From the NCBI GenBank assembly GCA_922989275.2, contig OV277858.1, positions 105,076,794 through 105,140,793 of the forward strand: DNA of 64,000 nucleotides, in the 5' to 3' direction. The translations under genes were made by a program, and so were the position numbers. The stretch comes from Gari tellinella (lineage: Eukaryota > Mollusca > Bivalvia > Cardiida > Psammobiidae). Positions 54,838-64,000 of the stretch are shown here, in pieces. Position 1 is the stretch's first letter. The number at the start of each line of letters is the position of its first letter. The notes beneath the pieces are model-generated. The model saw only the letters and a list, made by a program, of their open reading frames with translations, made no database searches and had not been told where the DNA came from.

Positions 54838-54907
54838 TACAATTTAGTGAAATAGGTTTGCGTTACGTACGCGTCTAAAAGGGAAAGAATAACGTCTTCA
54901 CCTCTGC
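54838..54907 (+). mobile_element. MITE-A 3' fragment
   Basis: GTTTGCGTTACGTACGCGTC ... AAAGGGAAAGAATAACGTCT, degraded terminus. Confidence 0.6.
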
Positions 54908-54916
54908 AAGTGTGAC

Positions 54917-55146
54917 TTAACCCATTTGTGCCCACGATCCCATATGGATCATAGGCAAACGGTGTAGACTCTGATCAGACGCCGCATTATGCGGCGTCTG
55001 ATCAGATTCTACACTGTTTGCTGATAGGAATTTCAATATAAAACAAAATGAACATTTAGACCAGGCTGCCCTTAGATAAAAAAATTGACTAATCCAATAT
55101 ACATATGTATAAGCATGGACTAATCCACTTGGAACAAATGGGTTAA
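54917..55146. mobile_element. MITE-D, complete, TTAA-flanked
   Basis: TTAA-CCCATTTGTGCCC ... TGGAACAAATGGG-TTAA. Hairpin at about 54955-55022 (GTGTAGACTCTGATCAGACG, with one T/C change). Confidence 0.9.
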
Positions 55147-55410
55147 GCAAGCGAGTTTTTGTTGTTTGAATGCATTAATATCCAGCAATCTTTGTATGTC
55201 GATACTACTTCCTGTTTGTACACGAATATTGACGGAATCATTTTACCATCGGGGAATAAGATTGACATGATCTGATGTGTGTTACTCGCTCTCACCTTCT
55301 CTTAATTAATACATCGATATTATGACAGCTATAGGGTGTGAGAATGCGTCTTAAGTCTGATATGTACGTTATCTTTGAGTAAGTAGAATTGCGTCGTATT
55401 CTATGCTGAT
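55147..55410. other. short gene-free spacer
   Basis: No element or coding signal. Confidence 0.4.
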
Positions 55411-55637
55411 TTAACCCCTTCATGATCAAATATATCGTGAGGTTTTTATCTTTTAACCCCTACCCCGCCGTATTGTCGTCTGCCCCAATATTAGTGTCTA
55501 CAATACCGTTTCAAAGCTTTTAAGGCACTATAGCTGACGTTATTTCAAAACAAGTGGCAAACAGTTTTCATCCTGATCAGTCGCCGCGTTATGTTTGCAA
55601 ATACGCTTTATGACGTCATTGAGAGTGAAAGGGTTAT
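55411..55637. mobile_element. MITE-C, missing one hairpin arm
   Basis: TTAA-CCCCTTCATGATC ... GAGAGTGAAAGGG-TTAT. The core is cut to CATCCTGATCAGTCGCCGCG followed directly by TTATGTTTGCAAAT. Confidence 0.75.
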
Positions 55638-56436
55638 GTTGTCTTAGGAAATACGTTATACATGATAAACATGTTATAAGTTTAGGTAGACGTTATTCTT
55701 TTTTTAAAAAAAAATACACAACCTATAAGCGATATTTTTTCAAAGTAGCAAACTTTTTTTCTATCATTGTTTTTTGGAAGAGCTATTTATGATGAATGAA
55801 AAAATGGAAAAAAATATATATGGTGGTGTCCTTTTTTTTGAGCTACAGCGATTTGAAAAAGATATGTCAAATTTTGACTTTTTCTCTCAAATTTTACCCA
55901 TTCAGAGTACAAGCTTCAGTAAAATCTATTTCAAAACAAAACAAACATGGTAATTTGGGTTTTCATTATTCATTTCATGTCTATTGTGGTATTTTCACAT
56001 ATAGAAACCAAATTTAGACAAAGCAGGCACTAGGTTTGAACAATATGGATCCTCGAATATCAAAAATATGCTTTTTATAGGGCATGATTTTATTAGATAT
56101 TTTATTTTATGAAAAAAAAGTAAAAAAGTTTGAAAATGAAATAGTTCTAGTATTAAACTTTTTCTTATATTGTACCAAATGAAAGCCAATGCTAAGGCAG
56201 TTCAAAATATGAAAATAAATTGAAAGGTCAGTGTTGAAAATTTTGAGTTATTAAAGTAAAAAGAGTTATCTCCCCGTACATAATTTACAAATTATCGATG
56301 ACTTTTAGAGCTTTATAAATTTCCCATTTGGTGCCTGTTTTTTCTTAAATTAGTTTTTGTATAAAGAAATACTTCCATAGATAGAAAATAAATAACACAA
56401 AACCAAATTATCATATTTGTTTTCATTTAAAATGGG
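55638..56436. other. gene-free, very AT-rich stretch
   Basis: Long A and T runs. The 64-73 codon frames on both strands are Phe/Lys/Ile/Tyr-rich and overlap, as expected for AT-rich non-coding DNA. Confidence 0.55.
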
Positions 56437-56692
56437 GGGGCCTCCGTGGCCTAGTGGTATAGTCACTGTGACTTACATCACTAAGCTCCTCACCGCTGTG
56501 ATTTTTCATGTGGGGAAGCCTTCCAGTTGGCTTGCGAAGGTCGGTGGTTCTACCCAGTTGCCGATTTGTGCCTGAAACAGTGCATAAAAGACTTCTGGGG
56601 TGTCCTCCACCTGTTATTAGCTGGACTTCGCGATATGACTGAAATACTGTTGAAAGCGACGTAAAATCAAAACAAATCAAATCAAATCATTT
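56437..56692 (+). mobile_element. tRNA-derived SINE
   Basis: GGCCTCCGTGGCCTAGTGGT is a tRNA-like A-box region and GGTCGGTGGTTCTACCC a B-box-like region about 85 nt later. A long conserved-looking body follows, ending GTTGAAAGCGACGTAAAATC and an AAATCAAATC tail. The layout fits a V-SINE-like mollusc element; family assignment is from memory and untested. Confidence 0.75.
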
Positions 56693-56960
56693 AAAATGGA
56701 TTTTATTGAAGCAGGCTGTTTGAAAAGGACAAAATAAGAGAAAGTGGGTGGGGTAAATTTTACATAACCATTGAGCCAACTGTTGTTCACCAAATGTACA
56801 CTTTTTCTATTTTTCATTCATCTTAAATAGCTCTTTAATACAAAACCATCATAAAGTGTTTTCATATACTTTTAAAATTTCTTATATTCATGACATTGAT
56901 ACACCCTTACGTGCAAAAAAACCAAAATCGGACCTATAATATAAATGAGATCAGCTACTG
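56693..56960. other. short AT-rich spacer
   Basis: Nothing recognised. Confidence 0.4.
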
Positions 56961-57176
56961 GGACCCGTCTTGCGAAACGTCGTACGAAACAAAGATCGTA
57001 AGTCAAAACCTTATAATACATATAATTTCTGATTTCTCCTTCTTATCCTGGCTTTTCAAGATGGTTCCAAAGAGATGTCACAAAACAGAATTAGATGGAG
57101 AAATAGATAATAAGTGAGAAATTTAGAAGCTGACTTACGACAATATTTGTCGTACGATGTTTCGTAAGACGGGTCC
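56961..57176. mobile_element. MITE-I, second copy
   Basis: GGACCCGTCTTGCGAAACGT ... and the complement of GGACCCGTCTTACGAAACAT, inverted over about 45 bp with GTCGTAAGTC at the inner edge. The interior shares AGATGTCACAA and ATGGAGAAAT with the first copy. Confidence 0.75.
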
Positions 57177-57469
57177 AATGTCTGTAAAACGTGTTTCTGT
57201 AAAACGCATTTGAATTAAACAGTGTATCATAATAGGCGGCCAAATTCTGGTTTGCAAGAAGTTGATAAGTGTATTTTATTTGATCAGCGAAAGCTTCACA
57301 ATACTGAATTTGACATAGAATCGCGGACAATGATTTCAAGTTAATGAAGTTCTGTCCACGCAAGAATAAACGCGTACGATTATTGCAACCAAGACTACAC
57401 ACAGTCTATGACCATATCAGCTGCCTGATCCAGTTAAACACAAGTTCACTCTCAATGACACCATATGGC
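57177..57469. other. gene-free spacer
   Basis: Overlapping shadow frames only. Confidence 0.4.
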
Positions 57470-57545
57470 ACGTTTGCAACAGTTTGGGTCCTGCTCAGAC
57501 GCCGCGTAACGCGGCATCTGATCAGGACCCAAGCTGTTCGACACT
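57470..57545. repeat. isolated C-type core hairpin
   Basis: GCAACAGTTTGGGTCCTGCT...CAGACGCCGCGTAACGCGGC...GATCAGGACCCAAGCTG; no MITE-C ends around it. Confidence 0.65.
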
Positions 57546-57656
57546 CTTATCGATGTTTATTGAGTAATATAACATTAGCGATGAAACGTGTTCTGCAGAC
57601 AGCAATAATGAATCAGACGACAATAAAGCGGTAAATTAGTAACATTCCCCCACATA

Positions 57657-57902
57657 CAGTGGGGAATGTGTTATTCTTTCCCAATAAACGCGTTTACGCT
57701 AAAACTATTATTTGCCGTGCAAACAGTTTGGAGCCAGATCAGACGCCGGGTAACCCGGTGTCTGATCAGGCTCCAAACTGTTTGCCACCAAGATAAAGAT
57801 GAATTATCAGAATTGTCAAAAAGTTGTACTTTTCTACGTTTTAGTGTTTTGCGTTTGCGTACGTTTGCGTTTAAATGGGAAAGAATAACAGATTATCCAC
57901 TG
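57657..57902 (+). mobile_element. MITE-A, complete 246-bp copy
   Basis: CAGTGGGGAATGTGTTATTC to ATTATCCACTG-TA; one mismatch in the hairpin (CCGGTGTC). Confidence 0.92.
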
Positions 57903-58154
57903 TAACAATCTCCCACATAATATTATCATGAAAGGTTTAAAACAATTTCACTCCTGAAACCTTTAACGGACAACTTGTATCTCCAATTAATTGAACAGAA
58001 CAGAACTTTTATTCTATTTTTACCCAGGTATTAACAAACGACATAAGGTCTAGTCTATTTTTGATACAGGGTTGATTTAAATAATATTTTGCATAATGAC
58101 AAACCAACCAGACATTGGTCAGACGCCAAGCTTAAAATATTTCTCCTAGAAGCC

Positions 58155-58200
58155 TTTAATTGGTCAGAATCGAGCCTAGGCTCAAATCTGACCAATCAAA
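58155..58200. repeat. GGTCAGA/TCTGACC palindrome
   Basis: TTGGTCAGAATCGAGCCTAG / GCTCAAATCTGACCAA, centred on CCTAGG. It may be a remodelled core hairpin, since TTGGTCAGACGCC lies just upstream at about 58114. Confidence 0.6.
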
Positions 58201-58215
58201 TGCGCGAGATTGAAA

Positions 58216-58696
58216 TCAGACTCATCTCAAAAGCTTTATAACACTGGACCTTGTTCTAGATCCAAACTGTTTGCAAGGCTAAAATATAGTCTACCCTTTT
58301 ATTAGGTCCACATACTTTGAGGTTGGTGCCATACAGCAATCGTCATGTCCGTCAGTCAGTCAGTCTGACACACGTTTTGTCCGCTCGTTTGCCCGTCGCA
58401 GACGTGTCTGTTTTCAACCTGCGACGGAATATCTTTTCAAATATATTTCTTGTTCACTCTTACAGTTATCATTGGACCTTCTCCCAATTTACTGAACATG
58501 TATTTAGTAAAGTCTTGCCATTCATGCATGATACTCTGACCCGGGAAGGAAAGGAAATTAGAATACCAATGATGTGGAACGTCTAAAATACATTATGATG
58601 AGCTTCCTCTATTTTAATAGTAACATAAACACATGTCGTGTTAGAATAAAGCATAAACTGTGTCTAGTAGATACTGGCTGAAACCGAATTAGAATA
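58216..58696. other. gene-free spacer
   Basis: An 89-codon frame at 58317 covers a GTCAGTCAGTCAGTCTG run and is not recognised. A core half (GATCCAAACTGTTTGCAAGG) is at 58259. Confidence 0.45.
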
Positions 58697-59303
58697 CTGA
58701 GCTCCCTCCCATCAACGACCCTCCCAACAACGAATCACTCTTTACAACGACTCTTGCAGCAGTTCCCTAAACAAGACAATTATATAACTAACGCTTTACT
58801 GCTGCACTATCGTCTGCTAAAATTCGTCGTCTGCTGTTTCTATTAACCCTTTACCTGATAGTCTACTTCTAGTGATGAAGATATGTGACTTCTTAAAACA
58901 GGTTGAAAGTAAAGCAGAATGCGCCTTAAGGCGCATTCTGCTTTACTTTCAGCCTGCTTTAAGCTATCATGTGCAAGAATATAGAAATTATTCCCTATAA
59001 TTTATATTCATGCTTGATTAAATTGGAATTATTTTCTTTAGAGGAGGAAATAATCATATTCGCTAAAAGGCGCTTCTATGGGGGAAAGGGTTAAAGTTAA
59101 ACAACAGACAATTTGACAGAAAAAAAACTTAATGACGAGTGACAAACAGCTTAACTTCAGATCAGACGACGCGTAACGCGGCGTCTGATCTGTAATCAAG
59201 CTGTTTGCAATGTTAGCTTATTTCCCTCCCTATACCGACTCCCTCCGAACAATGCACATATTTTTTGTCTCCCATGGGATGTCGTTGTAGAGAGGGAGTA
59301 CTG
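58697..59303 (-). mobile_element. MITE-B interrupted by a MITE-E
   Basis: The left part ends at CTGCTGTTTCTATTAA and the right part resumes at TTAAAGTTAAACAACAGACA. The core hairpin is at 59143-59208 and the right terminus is GAGAGGGAGTACTG-TA. Confidence 0.9.
58843..59094. mobile_element. MITE-E, complete, nested
   Basis: TTAA-CCCTTTACC ... GGGGAAAGGG-TTAA, 252 bp with both TTAA. The hairpin at 58904-58962 is nearly perfect. Confidence 0.92.
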
Positions 59304-59602
59304 TACTTGCTTTCCGTCTGAGTGTATTTAAAAGTGAATTATTTCCATAAACAGAATTGAAATCACTAGACGCGATATTCAATGGCAGATACTGACATTC
59401 TTTTCGTATTCAATTTCAAGAAATGTTCGTTTTAAAGTAACTTTAAACTAATTCAATTATTTCATACGTAACTTAATTATTATTTGACAGAATGGGAATA
59501 TTGTATTTCTCGATATCTATTTGAGATAATAGAATTGAAACATTTGATAAAGTGTGTACTTTAGAATATAGTCCATTAGGGACCTGTTTCATAGACATCG
59601 TA
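59304..59602. other. short gene-free spacer
   Basis: AT-rich, nothing recognised. Confidence 0.4.
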
Positions 59603-59848
59603 CAGTGGAGAATCTGTTATTCTTTCCCAATAAACGCGTTTACGCTCAAACTATTATTTACAATACAAACAGTTTGGAGCCAGATCAGACGCCGGGTAAC
59701 CCGGCGTCTGATCAGGCTCCAAACTGTTTGCCACCAAGATAAACAATAATTATCAGATTTGTCCAAAAGTTGTTCTTTTCTAGGTTTTAGTGCTTTGCGT
59801 TTGCGTACGTTTGCGTTTAAACGGGAAAGAATAACAGATTCTCCACTG
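59603..59848 (+). mobile_element. MITE-A, complete 246-bp copy
   Basis: CAGTGGAGAATCTGTTATTC with an exact complement at the right. Perfect core. TA on both sides. Confidence 0.94.
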
Positions 59849-59861
59849 TATGTTATATAGT

Positions 59862-60096
59862 AGAGATGACGCTATTCGTTCCCGTTTAAACGCAAACGAA
59901 ACACAAACGCAATGCAATTAAATGTAGAAAACAACCATTTTTAATCAACTATTCATTATAATCTGAGCGGCACACAGATTGGAGCCAGATCAGACGCCGG
60001 GTTTCCCGGCGTCTGATCTGGCTCCAAACTGTTTGCAATGGTGTGAATAGATTAAGCGTAAACGCGTTTATTGGGAAAGAATAACGTTTTCACTAA
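59862..60096 (-). mobile_element. MITE-A, second-subfamily type
   Basis: TAGTAGAGATGACGCTATTC start; AAACGCAAACGAAACACAAA box; hairpin GACGCCGGGTTTCCCGGCGTC; right terminus lost after AACGTTTTCAC. Confidence 0.85.
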
Positions 60097-60117
60097 ATAA
60101 ACACCACTCTAACATTA

Positions 60118-60701
60118 CAGTCGGGGAGATGTTATTATTCCCAACATACGCGTTTTACACTAAATTTTGTTTTTACATATAATTTGGAGCCATAGTCGAT
60201 GCCGGTGTCCTATGGTATTTTGACTCCATTGTAATTTAACCCCGGGGTTAATCTACAATATAGTGGATTAACACCGGGGTTAATCTACAATATAGTGGAT
60301 TAACTCCGGGGTAAGATGTCACCCATTGTAGTTTAACCCCCCTATTGTAGATTATCCCCCCCCATGAAATTTTTTTGTCAAATATTTTTTTAAATCCAAC
60401 TATCAGAAATGAAAATACATGTGTACACGATCATGTTGCAACTGTTGTTAACATTGTAACTCAAAATTTTACGTTTCATATGCGGGGGTGTAATCTACAA
60501 TATGGGGGGGGGGGGTTAAATTACAATGGCTGAAATCTAACCCCGGTGTTAATCTACAATGGGGGGTTAATCCACTATATGACACCGGGTATCCCTTTGT
60601 CTAGTCAGAATTGTCAAAAAATTGTCATTTTCAACATTTAGTTGCAATGCGGTTGCGTTTCGTTTGCGTTTGAACTAGAATTGATAACGTCTTTTCCACT
60701 G
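60118..60701 (+). mobile_element. MITE-A containing a GC-box inverted element
   Basis: CAGTCGGGGAGATGTTATTA start and CTTTTCCACTG end. The interior breaks at about 60205 (CGATGCCGGTG) and resumes at about 60593 (CCGGGTATCCCTTTGTC). Confidence 0.8.
60205..60592. repeat. inverted element of AACCCCGGGGTTAATCTACAA units
   Basis: CCATTGTAATTTAACCCC at 60216 pairs with GGGGTTAAATTACAATGG at 60512. CGGGGTTAATCTACAATATA and GTGGATTAA units repeat directly and inversely on both flanks, with a run of 12 G near 60505 and of 8 C near 60357. Confidence 0.75.
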
Positions 60702-60881
60702 TTTTTATTATACTACTCTGTTACAACCACACAATAACTGCTTCGTGGTTTATAACAGTTGCTTGTTTAGGGTATGATTAAATCACTGGAAAAACGTATG
60801 TAATAAAAAGACTGGATAAATTCAATAAAAGCAACTGACCTATAGCCAAACGGTTTGCCATTTCTAATTAAGTCGAAGTTA

Positions 60882-61096
60882 CAGTGGAGAAAACTTTATT
60901 CTTACCAATAAACGCGTTAACGCTTAAACTATTATTCTTATTGCAAACAATTTGGAGCCCGATCAGACGCCGGCTCAAAACTGTTTGCCACTCAGATTAA
61001 AACAAAAAATCAGAAATGTCAAAAAATGATAATTTGTTCATTTTAGCGGTTTGCGTTTGCGTTTAAACGGGAAAGAATAACGTTTTCTCTTCACTG
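60882..61096 (+). mobile_element. MITE-A with the second core arm mostly deleted
   Basis: CAGTGGAGAAAACTTTATTC to CTCTTCACTG-TA. The core is GATCAGACGCCGGCTCAAAA. Confidence 0.85.
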
Positions 61097-61245
61097 TATA
61101 TGTGGCAGGTGAAATATTCTGTATCTTTATCTGTATCTAATACCTTACCTCGTAGAATCCTATAAGGCTTTTACCATCATTCACCCCTGAAACCTTTAAT
61201 AGATCATTATAATTTTCAAATAAATTTATTCAATGTATTACTATA

Positions 61246-61310
61246 CAGTGCTCCCTCTCTGCAACGGACCTTTGAACAACCATTCCCTCCCTACAACGAC
61301 AACGACCTTC
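61246..61310 (-). mobile_element. MITE-B left terminus only
   Basis: CAGTGCTCCCTCTCTGCAAC ... CATTCCCTCCCTACAACGAC, then unrelated sequence. Confidence 0.7.
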
Positions 61311-62267
61311 TGTTCATGGTATTCACTGTTTGCAAAGGACAATACTTTATTTTTCTCCTCGCTAGGGTTGAATATTTTAATGCCTTAAAATGTCTTAAAT
61401 GTAGCTCGCGGGTGAGCTTAGTTTTCAAGAAAGGTGTAATAAAACTTTTCTAGAAAAATAACAATAGCCTAAGAAACAATGTGTGCCAATATAGGCAGAA
61501 TTTATGGTTTGGTTTGTCTTCAATATCTCCTTTTTTAACAAAAACCTGGACTTTTTATGATTTTATTTTTCACAAACATAAATAAAGCTAATGACTACAA
61601 ATCTCGCGCAATACGAAGTTCACAGCATTCATTACAAGAAAAGCAAGAAACATTTTGAATAAAGGTGTTCAGAAAGATGTTATCAACTGTGTAAATTTTG
61701 CAAAATGTTAACATTTCATGGAAAGTTGAATTACAAAATAATGTATATTTTCTTCATTTTATTCAAAGATATGATTGGGGAAATAGTTGATCAGAAAAAA
61801 TAGAAAATATTACAGTCAGGATTTGTTTCAATAACATATTTTCTTATTATGAATGTGGGTAATTTGAAGTTGAGATACAGTAAGAATCTTCCTACATGTA
61901 CTGAAATCCTCTCATTAGATTGCATTATTAGTAATCTATAGACTTGCATTAACGGTTAATGATATTGTTTAAACATTATAATGGGCAAAATCGATCTTGA
62001 AAATGTTGACGTATTGATAAGCTTCAATGTGAGGCTTTATAGTTCGATCAAATCTTAAACTTACATACCGATGTTAATGACTTGTACATGTAAGTCATTA
62101 AACCAAAACGTACTTGTAATTGGAGATATATATATATATATTTGGACCGTATATAGCATCACTAATTCTAACCAACGAAGACTAAACATAATATGTCCCT
62201 TGATCACTGCGTTATAGACTGACAAGTTTATAAAATCGGATATTACACTTAAAAAATTATTTGGATT
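61311..62267. other. gene-free stretch
   Basis: AT-rich. A TA microsatellite lies at about 62117-62133 and TACATGTA octamers at about 61900 and 62085. No gene or element ends seen. Confidence 0.5.
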
Positions 62268-62335
62268 GAATAAGAATCGAACCTAGTATTTGGATTGCTA
62301 GTCAATCACTCTACAAAATGAGCTATCGGGGAAGA
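62268..62335 (-). repeat. tRNA-like SINE head or relic
   Basis: Minus strand CCCCGATAGCTCATTTTGTA...GAG (A-box-like) and AGGTTCGATTC (B-box). The anticodon-arm region GATTGACTAGCAATC pairs but with a 5-nt loop, so it is not a standard tRNA. Confidence 0.5.
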
Positions 62336-63007
62336 CACTGAAGCTTATCAACCTTTTCTTTATGTAAAAGTTGTAGGAAAATCAAGTACGGAAAAAGTCT
62401 ATATCGTCAGTGGCCTTAAGATAGTAGATATAAACGAACCCCAGGGGCCTAAATGCTTTCAAGACATATTGTAAATATGTGAAGTTTCTTCTACGTGCTC
62501 AATAATGAGATTACCATTCGGAACCCTTGGGGTAAATTTGTAATAACTTCTTTTAAAATTTTTATTTAGATGAGATGCCGAACTACCTAAAGAAATAAGA
62601 CAAAATGCAAAGACTGTAGTTCATACATGTAGTACATGTACAAGGTCAGACAATTTTAATTTGAGCCGGCAAGACATATTACGTAAACAACATAAGCTAC
62701 ACGAGCTTTTGATCCGACTTTTAAATAAATCTATCGAACATAATAAAGCGAGAAAACATCAGACATGCACCAGGCAGCATAAACCTCTGCCAACTGGATA
62801 TTTGTTACAAATCTATTTAAGAATTGTTTTGCACACAATGCAGACACAGACCAAGGGTTTCCAGTAGTAGCCCACCTCCCTGGTTCTACGCTGCTAGACA
62901 ATTATATATCTACTTGGACCCATCACTCTAGGTTGATTCAAATGTGCAGAAAAATTATTTATTCATCATAATACATAAACAATATACATGTAGTTCGTAA
63001 CTAAATA
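62336..63007. other. gene-free stretch
   Basis: A 68-codon frame at 62661 is Lys/Gln/His-rich with no family recognised. Two adjacent TACATGTA lie at about 62623-62640. Confidence 0.45.
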
Positions 63008-63237
63008 TTAACCCATTTGTGCCCACGATGCAATATATGGGACATAGGCAAACAGTGTAGACTCTGATCAGACGCCGCATTATGCGGCGTCTTATCAGAG
63101 TCTACACTGTTTGCTGATAGGAATATCAATACAAAACAAAAAGAAAAGAAATTTTCTAACCAGGCTTCCCTTTAATAAAAAAATGGATTAATCCAATATA
63201 TAAGCATGGAATAATCCACTGGACACAAATGGGTAAA
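63008..63237. mobile_element. MITE-D, complete
   Basis: TTAA-CCCATTTGTGCCC ... GGACACAAATGGG-TAAA. Full hairpin at 63049-63117. Confidence 0.9.
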
Positions 63238-63301
63238 TATTTTAGAAACATTAATTGCTGAAAGCTATGTGCAGATGCTGCTCTGGACCAGAGGCCTATA
63301 G

Positions 63302-63408
63302 TGTAGAATACATTATTCTTTCTCAATAAAAGTGTTTACGCTATAATTGACGCAATCTTTTTAGCATAACCCCGTTTATTTGGGAAAAAAACGTCTTTTT
63401 ACTTTATG
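63302..63408 (+). mobile_element. MITE-A remnant with core deleted
   Basis: GTGTAGAATACATTATTCTT, GTGTTTACGCTATAATTG, then straight to TTTATTTGGGAAAAAAACG. Confidence 0.6.
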
Positions 63409-63497
63409 ATTAGATTTACGCAATAACATTGACTCCCACATATTTGATAGAGTTCACCATTCAGTTAATTACTTCTAACGGCTTCAATATCAAGATA

Positions 63498-63850
63498 CAG
63501 CTCTCCCTCTCTTCAACGATACCCAATGGGAGACACCGATTGTGTATGTTGTTCGGAGAGAGTTGTTTTAGGGAGGGACATTTGTTTACATTTTCAAACA
63601 GCTTGAATCCAGATCAGACGCCGCGAAACATGGCCTCTGGTATGGATTCAAGCTGTTTGTCACTCGTCATTAAGTTTTTGTCTGTCTAAATGTCCATTAT
63701 GCAACTTTGAACAGCAGACGACAATGTTAAGCATATGACAATACAGCCGTGAATAGGTTTGGCATTATGGTCCTATTTAGGGAACTGCGACAGTTGTTGT
63801 TGAAAGGAGGGAGTCGTTGATGGGAGGGCCGTTGTAAGGAAGGAATACTG
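63498..63850 (+). mobile_element. MITE-B, full length
   Basis: CAGCTCTCCCTCTCTTCAAC to TAAGGAAGGAATACTG-TA. The core at 63597-63658 has a mutated tip (GACGCCGCGAAACATGGCC). Confidence 0.9.
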
Positions 63851-63888
63851 TATTATCAACACTTCTGACGTTTGTGCAATACGCAGGA

Positions 63889-64000
63889 CAATGCTCCCTA
63901 CCTACAACGACCGTCCTAACAAAAACTCCCTCCTTACAACAACACTCTCTGCTGTTCCCAAAACATAACAAATATGACTAACACTTTCACTGCTACAATA
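63889..64000 (-). mobile_element. MITE-B, right part beyond the window
   Basis: CAATGCTCCCTACCTACAAC ... CTTACAACAACACTCTCTGC ... CACTGCTACAATA, matching the first 110 bp of other minus-orientation B copies. Confidence 0.8.

Noticed and set aside
892..59848. Many 60-149 codon frames with near-identical peptides containing NAFTLKLLF, QTVWSQIRRRVTRRLIRLQT and CHQDK.
   Set aside because: They are translations of MITE-A and its palindrome. They occur on both strands, follow repeat borders, and have frameshifts and stops that track repeat decay, so no protein family is involved.
871..63971. Bacterial-style features such as ribosome binding sites, operons and rho-independent terminators.
   Set aside because: The hairpins are followed by no consistent T-run, there are no gene series, and the intron, SINE and retroelement content indicate a eukaryotic genome.
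1..64000. CRISPR-like arrays of palindromic repeats.
   Set aside because: Repeats are MITE cores of 60-70 bp at irregular distances with transposon termini and target duplications, in a eukaryote-type sequence. There are no uniform spacers or cas genes.

Overview
The window looks like repeat-dense intergenic or intronic DNA from a metazoan, most likely a bivalve mollusc. It is AT-rich. It contains tRNA-derived SINE-like units, LTR-retroelement and transposase wrecks (one with a spliceosomal-type intron), and very many short non-autonomous DNA elements (MITEs). Species cannot be named from sequence alone. No complete host gene is recognisable. The only host-gene candidate is a weak two-exon signal on the minus strand at 20.4-20.9 kb. 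Most open reading frames are translations of palindromic MITEs and encode nothing recognisable.

Repeat names used below (my own labels). MITE-A: ends CAGTGGAGAA, TA target duplication, about 246 bp. MITE-B: ends CAGTGCTCCCT, TA target, about 350-380 bp. MITE-C (ends CCCTTTC), MITE-D (ends CCCATTTGTGCCC), MITE-E (ends CCCTTTACC) and MITE-L (ends CTCTTTGAACC): all flanked by TTAA, about 230-252 bp, piggyBac-like in target and termini. MITE-F: ends CAGGGCTGCCAT, 6-bp target duplications. MITE-I: ends GGACCCGTCTTACG. A, B, C, D and L share a central hairpin built from AAACAG / family-specific middle / GATCAGACGCCG and its complement. E and F share a different hairpin, GCAGAATGCGCC.

Layout. 0-7 kb: A, B, E and F copies plus old low-complexity repeats. 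7.2-8.4 kb: Tc1/mariner/IS630-like transposase pseudogene on the minus strand, fused into a broken MITE-C. 9.3-11.7 kb: tandem MITE-E pair and MITE-A copies. 11.8-15.7 kb: a MITE-B split by a Ty3/gypsy-type LTR element (minus strand) with a TGAT target duplication, a defective pol, and two non-matching LTR ends. 16-31 kb: MITEs, hairpin elements, a 585-bp terminal-inverted-repeat element, and the host-exon candidate. 31.2-40.4 kb: a 4,580-bp tandem duplication, each copy containing a roughly 645-bp block repeated 2.5 times. 41-48 kb: more MITEs, a TTAA-flanked element carrying a tRNA-like unit, and a 1.76-kb piggyBac-like shell. 49-54.6 kb: two arrays of degenerate tandem repeats, a foldback element, and a non-coding BEL/Pao-like LTR element that landed in the foldback arm. 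54.6-64 kb: MITE-I pair, a SINE, a MITE-E nested in a MITE-B, and an odd GC-box inverted element.

The components do not form a pathway. The main biology is transposon nesting, and several insertion events can be ordered by which element interrupts which. The most unusual signal is that one palindromic core recurs in families whose ends and target sites imply different transposases.
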